A stretch of DNA of 64,000 bases from Thermosynechococcus sp. (lineage in GTDB: Bacteria > Cyanobacteriota > Cyanobacteriia > Thermosynechococcales > Thermosynechococcaceae): contig NZ_AP024678.1 in NCBI RefSeq assembly GCF_025999095.1, positions 124,001 through 188,000 on the forward strand, in the 5' to 3' direction. Position 1 is the stretch's first letter. The number at the start of each line of letters is the position of its first letter. Positions 1 to 8,615 of the stretch are shown piece after piece. The notes under the pieces are model-generated. The model searched no databases. It was not told the DNA's origin and worked only from the letters and a program-made list of their open reading frames with translations. Made by a program: the position numbers and the translations under genes.

Positions 1-689
1 ACCACCTCCACCATGTAGATATTTTCCCAAGCGGCGCGGGGAGTGACCACCGTGGAGGCAGCAAGGGTATTACCGCGATGGACTTGTTTCGTGACTGTCG
101 CTGGCACACTGGCCTTGAGCGGTTCAATCCCTTGAATCGGACCGGTGGCATGGGTATAGCTGACTTGGTAAAGACTGGGAACGTAAATACCGCTCACTTG
201 GGCGAGGGCTTCTAACTGCTCTGCTCGCGGCGCCGTGCGCACCTGTGCCATTGTCTTCAGAAAGGGATCTAAGAGAGGTTCGGCGTCCCCCAGCAAAATT
301 ACATCGAAAAAGTCGGCAAAGGGTTCGGGATTTGCCGTCAGCACCGGACCGCCGCCAAAGACCAAGGGGTGGCGATCGTGGCGATCGCGCTGCCAAATGG
401 GAATGCCCAACTGCTCCAAAAGCACCAGTAAATTGCCGTAGTCCAACTCCCACGAGAAGGAAAAACCGACCAACTCTGGATCGCGAGGCAGTGGCTCCTG
501 TACATCGGTAAAGAGGCGACTCACCGCCACATCAGCACGGCTGGCCAGTTGTGCCCACACCAGTTGATAGCCCAAGCTGGTAATGCCAACGCTGTAGGTA
601 TTGGGAAAGCCATAGATAACGCGCAGCGCGTCTGGCCGGGGGCGCGATCGCTCAAAGAGGAGGGCTTCAGCAGCAAAGGGGGAGTTCAC
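1..689 (-). CDS. B12-binding radical SAM protein, N-terminal part (runs off window)
   Basis: A minus-strand frame starts with GTG at 687-689 and stays open to the window edge (about 229 residues), so the C-terminal part is missing. The translation contains YGFPNTYSVGITSLGYQ near the N-terminus, then GFSFSWELDY, VFGGGPVLTANPEPFADFF and LLGDAEPLL. This is the pattern of the cobalamin-binding domain that precedes the radical SAM core in YgiQ-like/TIGR03960-type proteins. The radical SAM CxxxCxxC motif would lie outside the window. The GTG directly follows the TAG of topA with no gap, so the two are probably cotranscribed and translationally coupled. The substrate is unknown. Confidence 0.75.
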   Translation of the reverse strand, partial: MNSPFAAEALLFERSRPRPDALRVIYGFPNTYSVGITSLGYQLVWAQLASRADVAVSRLFTDVQEPLPRDPELVGFSFSWELDYGNLLVLLEQLGIPIWQRDRHDRHPLVFGGGPVLTANPEPFADFFDVILLGDAEPLLDPFLKTMAQVRTAPRAEQLEALAQVSGIYVPSLYQVSYTHATGPIQGIEPLKASVPATVTKQVHRGNTLAASTVVTPRAAWENIYMVEV

Positions 690-3353
690 CTAGGTTTCCG
701 TTGACTTACGGCGGCTAGTTTTTGCGGTCTGGGTGGCCGTCTTTCTACTGGTTCTTTTGGTGGTTGATTTGGGTTGCGGGGCAGTAGCCGTTGCACGGCG
801 ACGGGTTTTCTTCGGTGCTTTTTCCGCCAACAGGAGCAGGGCTTGCTCTAGGGTTATTGTTTCTGGTGTCACCCCCTCCGGCAGGGAGGCATTCACCTTG
901 CCGTGGTTGACATAGGGGCCATAGGGGCCATCAAGGACTTGCACGGGCTCCCCATCCTCTGGGTGAGTCCCCAACACCGCCAGCACCTGTTTTTGGGCCC
1001 GGGCGCGACTCGATTTTGGTGTTGCCAGCAGCTCTAGGGCGCGCTCTAGGGTAATTGTATAGACATCATCCTCCCCTTTAAGGGAACGATAGTCTTTTTC
1101 ACCTTCGGGATCATGGACAATGTAGGGGCCAAAACGACCTTGATTGGCTTGAATCAGTTTGCCAGTTTCGGGATGAACCCCCAATGTCCGCGGCAGCGAC
1201 AACAGGGTAATCGCCAAGTCTAGGGTGACTTCATCGGGACTCACTCCCTTGGGTAGGGAAGCGCGTTTGGGTTTTGGATTGGCCTCTGTGGCTTCTCCCA
1301 ACTGCACATAGGGACCAAAGCGCCCCGTCAGCAGAAAGATTGGTTCGCCCGTTTCAGGATGTAGGCCCAGCTTGTCGGGACCCTCTAGTTTTTGGCGAAT
1401 TAATTGCTCCACCTGTTCCCGGGTGAGGCTACCGGGGGTGGCGTCTTGGGGCAAGGAGGCCTTAATGGGTTGACTCCCATTGCCATTTTGATAGACCACA
1501 AAAGGACCAAAGCGACCCACGACCACTTCTGCATTCAGTTCTGGTAGAGCGATCGCCCGTGCTTCCGTCGCCTCAATCGTCCGCTCCCGCTCTTTGACCT
1601 GCTGCTCAAGGCCATTTTCACCCAGATAGAAGGATTCAAGGTAGGGCTGCCACTCCACCTCCCCTGTGGAAATATCATCCAGGGTTTGCTCCATCCGCGC
1701 CGTAAAGTTAATATCCACCAAGTCAGGGAAGTATTTCTCTAGCAGCGCCGTAACCGCAAAGGCAGTAAAGGTCGGTTCCAGAGCATTGCCTCGCCGAATG
1801 GCATACTCGCGGTCTTGGATGGTGCTAATGATTGTGGCATAGGTGCTGGGGCGCCCAATACCGGCTTGCTCAAGGGCTTTAACAAGGCTGGCTTCGGTGT
1901 AGCGCGGCGGCGGCTGGGTTTCATGCCGCACACTTTCGAGGGCGTGACAGCGGAGAATCTCTCCGACTGGCATGGGGGGTAGGATCACCTCTTGGCTTTC
2001 GAGGGCGGCCTCGGGATCATCGGAACCTTCCACATAGGCCCGGAAAAACCCTGGAAAATCAATGCGTTTACCGTGGGCACGGAAGAGGGCATCCCCAGCT
2101 GTAATCGAGACTGTTAGCAGAGTTACATGGGCATCAGCCATCTGGGAGGCCACCGTGCGCTTCCAGATCAGTTCATAGAGTTCCAGTTCCCGATCCTTAA
2201 GGCCGGTTTCTTGGGGAGTGCGAAACTGGCTACCTGCAGGGCGAATCGCTTCGTGGGCCTCTTGGGCCCCCTTGGTTTTGGTGGTGTATTGGCGCGGCTG
2301 CGGCGATAGAAAGTCTTTGCCATACATGGCTTCCACACAACTGCGGGCGGCGGCGATCGCCTGCTCCGACAGATGCACCGAGTCTGTGCGCATATAGGTG
2401 ATGTAGCCCTCTTCGTAGAGCTTTTGGGCAATGCGCATCGTATCCGACGCCGAGAGGTGCAGTTTGCGGTTCGCCTCCTGTTGCAGGGTCGAGGTGGTAA
2501 AGGGGGGAGCCGGTTTGCGGGTTTGTTGGCGCTCCTCTTGTTCGGTGACCGTCCAGGTTTCCGTTAGCAGGCGATCGCGCAGGGCGTTGGCAGCCGCCTC
2601 ATCCAAGAGCAAGACAGCATCAGGGTTACGTAGCTGTCCTGTAGTGGGATCAAAATCATTGCCCGTGGCCAAGCGTTGACCGCCGACACTCACCAAACGC
2701 GCTGGAAAAAGGGTTCCCCTTTGATCTAAGGTGGCCTTGAGATCCCAAAATTGCCCCCTACGGAAGGCCAACCGTTCTCGCTCCCGTTGCACCAATAGAC
2801 GCACTGCCACCGACTGCACCCGCCCCGCTGACAGATGGGGGGCAATTTTCCGCCACAGCAGGGGCGACAGGGTATAGCCCACCAACCGATCGAGGATACG
2901 CCGTGTTTCTTGGGCACGCACCAGTTGTTGATTGACATCGCGGCAATTGCGTAGCGCTTCTTGGATGGCTTCCTCAGTAATTTCATGGAAGACCATCCGC
3001 CGCACCGGCACCTTTGGCTCCAACAGTTGCAGCAAGTGCCAACTAATGCTTTCCCCTTCGCGGTCTTCATCAGTCGCAAGCAGGAGCTCATCAGCGGTTT
3101 TGAGGGCAGTTTTCAATTCTTTGACAACTTTTTGCTTGTCTTTGGGGACAATGTAGAGGGGCTCAAAGCCAGCCGCAACATTCACCCCAAGGGTTGCCCA
3201 CGCTTCCCCCCTGAATTCGGGGGGCACCTCAGCAGCACTGCGGGGCAGATCACGGACATGCCCCATCGAGGCTTCAACGCGATAGTCCGGCGGCAGAAAT
3301 TTGCGAATGGTACGGGCTTTTGTTGGGGATTCAACGATGACAAGGGTGGACAT
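690..3353 (-). CDS. topA: DNA topoisomerase I
   Basis: Type IA topoisomerase that relaxes negative supercoils through a 5'-phosphotyrosine intermediate. The TOPRIM domain starts at the N-terminus ([10 protein letters not shown]) and has the DEDREGE acidic cluster. The catalytic tyrosine lies in [10 protein letters not shown], and the core continues through GIGRPSTYA. The C-terminus has four GRFGPY-type repeats ([39 protein letters not shown]), as in other cyanobacterial TopA proteins, instead of four-cysteine zinc fingers. It ends in a Lys/Arg/Thr-rich tail. I chose ATG 3353 (MSTLVIVE, 887 aa) over a 19-residue longer frame because the TOPRIM domain begins immediately after it. The stop abuts the GTG of the next gene. 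Confidence 0.96.
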   Translation of the reverse strand: MSTLVIVESPTKARTIRKFLPPDYRVEASMGHVRDLPRSAAEVPPEFRGEAWATLGVNVAAGFEPLYIVPKDKQKVVKELKTALKTADELLLATDEDREGESISWHLLQLLEPKVPVRRMVFHEITEEAIQEALRNCRDVNQQLVRAQETRRILDRLVGYTLSPLLWRKIAPHLSAGRVQSVAVRLLVQRERERLAFRRGQFWDLKATLDQRGTLFPARLVSVGGQRLATGNDFDPTTGQLRNPDAVLLLDEAAANALRDRLLTETWTVTEQEERQQTRKPAPPFTTSTLQQEANRKLHLSASDTMRIAQKLYEEGYITYMRTDSVHLSEQAIAAARSCVEAMYGKDFLSPQPRQYTTKTKGAQEAHEAIRPAGSQFRTPQETGLKDRELELYELIWKRTVASQMADAHVTLLTVSITAGDALFRAHGKRIDFPGFFRAYVEGSDDPEAALESQEVILPPMPVGEILRCHALESVRHETQPPPRYTEASLVKALEQAGIGRPSTYATIISTIQDREYAIRRGNALEPTFTAFAVTALLEKYFPDLVDINFTARMEQTLDDISTGEVEWQPYLESFYLGENGLEQQVKERERTIEATEARAIALPELNAEVVVGRFGPFVVYQNGNGSQPIKASLPQDATPGSLTREQVEQLIRQKLEGPDKLGLHPETGEPIFLLTGRFGPYVQLGEATEANPKPKRASLPKGVSPDEVTLDLAITLLSLPRTLGVHPETGKLIQANQGRFGPYIVHDPEGEKDYRSLKGEDDVYTITLERALELLATPKSSRARAQKQVLAVLGTHPEDGEPVQVLDGPYGPYVNHGKVNASLPEGVTPETITLEQALLLLAEKAPKKTRRRATATAPQPKSTTKRTSRKTATQTAKTSRRKSTET

Positions 3354-3590
3354 AGCAGATGCTGCGGGATGGGTTTTGGGCACTCTCAAGTTTAGCGACA
3401 AGTTTAGCAATCGATCATAGAATGGTGTTCTCCCACCGTATCATGGGGACCCAGGAGAAGTACTTCCTTTATTGATAACCCTAGCCTAACCAATGGGCGA
3501 TGGGGAGGGTCTGTTTAGTCAGCATAACGGTTTTTAGGGGGCAGCGATGATTCAGCGGGGGGCAGCCCCAGACATTGTGAGCCAAAACGC

Positions 3591-3620
3591 CGCCTCAACA
3601 CCTCAATAAATATTGAGGCG
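3591..3620. repeat. Inverted repeat / hairpin upstream of decayed ABC ATPase
   Basis: CGCCTCAA (3591-3598) pairs with TTGAGGCG (3613-3620). A nested, competing perfect stem is CCTCAAT (3601-3607) with ATTGAGG (3612-3618) around a 4-base loop. The two stems share the right arm and exclude each other. No T-run follows on either side, so a simple terminator is not supported. It may be the former control region of the decayed gene or a chance structure. Confidence 0.4.
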
Positions 3621-3649
3621 ATCGCCACCTCCTTAGGGACATTCACTTC

Positions 3650-4813
<1,164 letters not shown>

Positions 4814-4858
4814 TTAATCGAGATTGGGACATAGAAGCAAGCACCTCACCTGAGGCTC

Positions 4859-4971
4859 CTAACTTTTGTCAATGGCGCCCCAGGGGCAATGCTCAACAAA
4901 ATAGCGCCCGCAATCGCGGCGTGAAACTCGGTACCCTGGCGGCGCAAACCATAATCTGCTGCAAGCGGCCC
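4859..4971 (-). other. Short stretch at the island edge, possible coding remnant
   Basis: Between the res stop and ppa, one minus-strand frame reads ...RYFVEHCPWGAIDKS and then a stop. It looks protein-like at its C-terminus but has no start of its own: upstream the frame runs into res. It could be the tail of a gene interrupted when the restriction-modification island arrived, or a chance frame. I do not recognise the family. Confidence 0.2.
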
Positions 4972-7845
4972 CTAGCCTCCTGCTCGAACAGCATTCACCT
5001 GCCGAATTAAAGTATCCCGAATCTCGCCGGGCGTCTTGGCTACTGCCGCCCGCCATCGGCCGAACCCACCGTGCGCGTTCACGGCTTTGCACCACTTCTC
5101 AAGCGCGCGCCGCTTTACTTCGTCCTGCTCCGTGTTCTGCCCCTTCGTTTCCAGAATGAGCATGTCGCCACTGTTAAGCCGTACCAGAAAATCGGGCCGG
5201 TACTTCCGCACCACACCGCGATAGATGTACAGCACTTCAAAGCCGAGATGGTCATTCTTGACCCAGGCGGCAACGGCTTCGCTGTTGTCTAGCATAAACG
5301 CGTCGGATGCTTCCCAGGTGCTGTCGTAGACGCAGACGTTGATGTGCGACTTGCGCGTGCGTTCGCAGGGCTTGCCCGTATACCAGGTGCGCATCTCGCC
5401 CGTGGAGCGAATGGGATGGTCGCGGTCAAAGACCGGGGTCAGCTGCTCGGTGTTCTCCTGCCGCACCGCCTCCCACACATGCTGCACGACCCGCGACATG
5501 TTGAGCGTAATGATCAGCCGCCGGCGCAGTTCGTCCTGATAGAAGAGCGGCGGGGTGATGCGAATGCGGTCGGAGCGGATGAATCGCTCGACAATGCGAA
5601 TCAACTGTGCCAGCAGCACTTCTCGGCTGCCTTTCCAGGCGGCCTGCATTTGATCAAAGACATCCCGCGCCGTCTCGAAGATGATGCGCTGGGTGCGGAA
5701 TTCTCTGGCCAGGCGCTCCAGTTCGATGCGGTCCACCTTGGTCACATTCGGCTTGCCTTCCAGAATCGGCGCCAGTTCGGCGACCTGCGCTGTCTGCGCC
5801 GCATCCAGCTCCAACGGCTGCACCTTCGACCAATCCAGGGTCAGGGTGGGCGTAAGCACGTGTTCGATGCGCACCACGTTCGGCCAGCAGATCTCGAACT
5901 GTGCCTTGGCCGGGTCCGGTTTGACTTCAGTCTTGGGCGTGGGCGGCGGAGGTGGGCCGCCTTCTCCACCTTCGTGCGGCAAAAATGTGAATGGCACGCC
6001 AAAGATGTTGACATACTCGGGCTCGAACAGTCCCGTCTCCGGGTTGACTTCGTAAGACGTGCGCCGCAAACCACGCCCCACCACCTGCTCACACAGAAGC
6101 TGTGAGGTGAAGGCGCGCAGGCCCATGATGTGCGTCACCGTCCTGGCATCCCAGCCTTCGGAGAGCATCCCGACCGAGATGACGTTCTGAATCTTCTCGC
6201 CGGGCTGACCAACTTTGCCGACGGTATCTACCATTTGCCGGAGCAGTTCGGCCTTTTCGGCAGTGGTGAGTGGTTTGTGAATAGTGGCTAGTCGCCCGGT
6301 GCCATCCTCACTCTCACTATCCACTCTCCACTGTTCACTATCCACTATTCCCTGTTCACTATCCACTTCTTCTTTCGCCTCCGCCTCAGCCAGCACCTTC
6401 GAGTCAATGTGCAGAATGCGCTCAGGATCGCATAGTTCGTCGATGTGGATGCGTTTCGTATCGAAGGCGTGCTTCACGCGGGCTGCGGTCTCGGTGCGGT
6501 TGCAGACGGTGATCATCACCGGCGGGGTGGGCAGCCCGGCCGCGCGCCATGCTCTCCAAGCCTCGCGCCAGTCGTAGCCCAGCAGGTAATAGGCGTTCAG
6601 GACCAGGTCGGGCAGCGGCTCTTCCGGCTCCGCTTTCCTATTGAGATCGTCCTTCACATCCGGGTCGTTGTAGATGTGGTAGAGGCGCGATTTGTAAGTC
6701 TTGGCGTCCGGCACGGCATCGTCGCGCACCACCACGCGCGGGGTCTTGACCAGCCCCGATTCGATGGCGTCGTTCAAGCCGAAGTCGCTGACGATCCAGC
6801 CGAATAGGGCGTCTTCGCTGCTCTTCTTGCCCGAGGGCGTGAAGGGCGTGGCGGAGAAGTCATAGCACTTCAGAATGCCCCGCGAGCGGTGCAGCCGGTC
6901 AAGGCCGCCAATCCACACGGTGGCTTCCTCGGCGCTGTCCTTGAGATCCCGTTGGCGCAGGTACTTGCCCTCGGCCTCCCAGTTGACGCGCCAGGCGTGG
7001 TGGGCCTCGTCGTTGATGACTAGGAGATTGCGGGCATTCGCCATGTCGCCTAGCACCTCGCGGGTGTACGCTTCATCACTCTTGGGGCCGCGCTTGTCCA
7101 CGCTCCGGCGTTTCTTGAGCTGCTCCTCGCTCTCCCAGGCCAGGGCGTGCCAGTTGCGCACGAGCACCTTGCCTTGACGGAGCTTGTCGAGCAAGGCGGA
7201 AGGGACGATGTCGAACGCCTCGTAATAGTTCCCCCCCGCCGCCGGCTGCAGCACCGCGAGCCGACTTTTCACTGTCAGCCCAGGGGCGATCACCAGCACG
7301 TTTTTCGAGAAGCGGGCATCCTGTGGGTTGGTGACCTTGTTCAAAATCTGCCAGGCGATGACCATCGCCATCACAACAGTCTTGCCGGTGCCGGTGGCCA
7401 TCTTGCAGCACTGGCGGACGAACTCCCCGCCGTCGCCGATGATCTCGATCCCCACGCGCTCGGCGGCCGGCGCTTCGGTAAGCCAGATGAGCGTTTCGAT
7501 GGCTTCCAACTGGCAGAAAAAGAAATGCTGGTCGCGCTCCGGATCGCGCCAGTGCTCGAGTAGGCGCTTGGTGATGCTGCTGACGCCCGGATACCCCGCC
7601 TCGCGCCAGGCTTTGACGCGCGGGCGGATCTGATTGACCAGCGGAATCTCGACGAAGATGCCGGGATCGTCGAAGGATTTGGAGCCAGGCGTCGCCACCA
7701 CGTAACCCGCCGGGCGGCGACCCTCCACCAGATCAAAGAGCCGCGTTTTGCGATCGTAGCGCCAGTAACGCTGTGGCTCCTCGTAGGGCGAGTTGATGAT
7801 CAAGCGGTCAATGGTGGTGCGGGGCATGGCGGTGGTCTGTTCCAT
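4972..7845 (-). CDS. Type III-like restriction enzyme subunit (SF2 helicase + PD-(D/E)XK nuclease)
   Basis: ATP-dependent DNA translocase/nuclease that would act with the methyltransferase encoded upstream. Visible in a 957-aa protein: Walker A MATGTGKT (about residues 149-156), DEAHH box (about 279-283), SATPF motif III (about 331-335), QVVGRGLRR motif VI (about 587-595), a proline run, and a C-terminal nuclease core YRPDFLVRL...ILETKGQ (D...ExK). ATG 7845 (MEQTTAMPRTTIDRL) was chosen because it directly follows the preceding stop; MPRTT six codons later is the alternative. The overall make-up resembles proteins often annotated as BPTD_3080-family restriction endonucleases. Residues of about 494-523 are an in-frame short-repeat insertion between helicase motifs. 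No HIP1 octamer was seen in it. Confidence 0.85.
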   Translation of the reverse strand: MEQTTAMPRTTIDRLIINSPYEEPQRYWRYDRKTRLFDLVEGRRPAGYVVATPGSKSFDDPGIFVEIPLVNQIRPRVKAWREAGYPGVSSITKRLLEHWRDPERDQHFFFCQLEAIETLIWLTEAPAAERVGIEIIGDGGEFVRQCCKMATGTGKTVVMAMVIAWQILNKVTNPQDARFSKNVLVIAPGLTVKSRLAVLQPAAGGNYYEAFDIVPSALLDKLRQGKVLVRNWHALAWESEEQLKKRRSVDKRGPKSDEAYTREVLGDMANARNLLVINDEAHHAWRVNWEAEGKYLRQRDLKDSAEEATVWIGGLDRLHRSRGILKCYDFSATPFTPSGKKSSEDALFGWIVSDFGLNDAIESGLVKTPRVVVRDDAVPDAKTYKSRLYHIYNDPDVKDDLNRKAEPEEPLPDLVLNAYYLLGYDWREAWRAWRAAGLPTPPVMITVCNRTETAARVKHAFDTKRIHIDELCDPERILHIDSKVLAEAEAKEEVDSEQGIVDSEQWRVDSESEDGTGRLATIHKPLTTAEKAELLRQMVDTVGKVGQPGEKIQNVISVGMLSEGWDARTVTHIMGLRAFTSQLLCEQVVGRGLRRTSYEVNPETGLFEPEYVNIFGVPFTFLPHEGGEGGPPPPPTPKTEVKPDPAKAQFEICWPNVVRIEHVLTPTLTLDWSKVQPLELDAAQTAQVAELAPILEGKPNVTKVDRIELERLAREFRTQRIIFETARDVFDQMQAAWKGSREVLLAQLIRIVERFIRSDRIRITPPLFYQDELRRRLIITLNMSRVVQHVWEAVRQENTEQLTPVFDRDHPIRSTGEMRTWYTGKPCERTRKSHINVCVYDSTWEASDAFMLDNSEAVAAWVKNDHLGFEVLYIYRGVVRKYRPDFLVRLNSGDMLILETKGQNTEQDEVKRRALEKWCKAVNAHGGFGRWRAAVAKTPGEIRDTLIRQVNAVRAGG
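6277..6366. repeat. In-frame short-repeat insertion with inverted arms in res
   Basis: On the plus strand the left arm reads GTGAATAGTGGCTAG. After a spacer of about 19 bases come tandem units of the type CTATCCACTGTTCAC / CTATCCACTATTCCC. In the res protein this gives VDSEQGIVDSEQW...LATIHK, a linker unlike the flanking helicase sequence. The arms match, in the same orientation, those of the S23-bearing element at 8626-9092 in mod, so this looks like a cargo-free copy. Length is a multiple of three and the frame is kept. Confidence 0.75.
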
Positions 7846-7846
7846 T

Positions 7847-8059
7847 TCAACCTGCCTGGGGCACTGTTTCGAACAGCAGCCGTCGCAGATCAACGTCTGG
7901 CACCCGTTTGGACAGGTACAGCATCTCGATGCCGACCACCCGATCCTGGTCGTCGTAATCCAGGAGAACACCCGGCGAGACTTCGTCGGTGCGGCTCGCA
8001 GGAGCATCGCTCAGGGTCAGGTAGAGCGCATCGGCTTGTTGGTCCACTTTGAGCTTCAT
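7847..8059 (-). CDS. DUF2283 family small protein
   Basis: A 70-aa protein with the DUF2283 layout: a beta strand with D..ADALYLTLSD, then GVLLDYDD..RVVGIEMLYLSKR. Its ATG overlaps the stop of the DUF4258 gene (ATGA), and the res start lies one base past its stop. It is therefore translationally coupled inside the restriction-modification operon. DUF2283 and DUF4258 proteins are often encoded side by side and have been suggested to form toxin-antitoxin-like pairs; nothing in the sequence proves this. DUF2283 would be the antitoxin-like partner. Confidence 0.8.
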   Translation of the reverse strand: MKLKVDQQADALYLTLSDAPASRTDEVSPGVLLDYDDQDRVVGIEMLYLSKRVPDVDLRRLLFETVPQAG

Positions 8060-8304
8060 GGGATGGTCCTCCTTCGATCAAAGAATGCGGTTACGATAAC
8101 GGGCGGTGTTTGCTTGCCATTGACGATGACGCGCAACACCCGATTGCCAAACTCTGGAATCCGGGCCAGCCGGTGTTCCAGATCCCGGTCCACCTGGTCG
8201 GCCTCGGTCACCTCCGGGGTGCTCAGTGTGCGTTCCAGCCATGCGGTTTGGATACGCCGCTTCGCCAGAGCGTCCCGGGCGTGTTCTGTGAGCACGTATT
8301 CCAT
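8056..8304 (-). CDS. DUF4258 family small protein
   Basis: An 82-aa protein that begins MEYVLTEHARDALAKRRI and contains LERTLSTPEVTEAD and RVLRVIVN..TPPVIVTAFFDRR. This is the DUF4258 pattern (RelE/BrnT-like small basic fold). Its ATG overlaps the end of the mod tail frame (TGATG) and its stop overlaps the DUF2283 start, so all four genes form a compact operon. A toxin-like or nuclease-inhibitor role is possible by family analogy only. Confidence 0.8.
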   Translation of the reverse strand: MEYVLTEHARDALAKRRIQTAWLERTLSTPEVTEADQVDRDLEHRLARIPEFGNRVLRVIVNGKQTPPVIVTAFFDRRRTIP

Positions 8305-8615
8305 CAGCCTGTCCCATTCAAGGCGATGACCTTCAAACTCTCAATCCCCCGGTCGTCCACGATCTTGACCGCGATGCGCTTGTGCTCGCCCGGCTCGAAG
8401 GGAAGCGACACCGTGCCCCGGTAGGCCTCGATCCGCTCCTCATCGATCTCCGCCTTGAGGTTCCGCGCCAGTTTCGCCCAGCCTTCGTTCTTGCCGGCCA
8501 TCGGGAAGAAGACCTGGCGCGGATAGAGGCTGCGGCCGTCGTAGTCGGTGTCCAGCATCCAGACGGCGATCTTGTCCGCGCCACCCGATTCCACCTGGCC
8601 GGTCTTCGTGTTGTA
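8304..8615 (-). pseudogene. C-terminal tail of mod, separated by a TAA stop
   Basis: In the mod frame, the codons after the TAA at 8616-8618 continue without a stop to the TGA at 8304-8306. They encode YNTKTGQVESGGADKIAVW...DYDGRSLYPRQVFFP, the conserved C-terminal part of this methyltransferase family. The break falls inside the expected GFD-Y-YN motif, so one codon (probably TAT or TAC to TAA) separates body and tail. An ATG at 8594 could reinitiate, which would give a 96-aa fragment. Confidence 0.75.

Noticed and set aside
3411-3590. Possible terminator or small RNA between topA and the decayed ATPase
   Set aside because: No stable stem followed by a T-run was found; the hairpin at 3591-3620 lacks one too.
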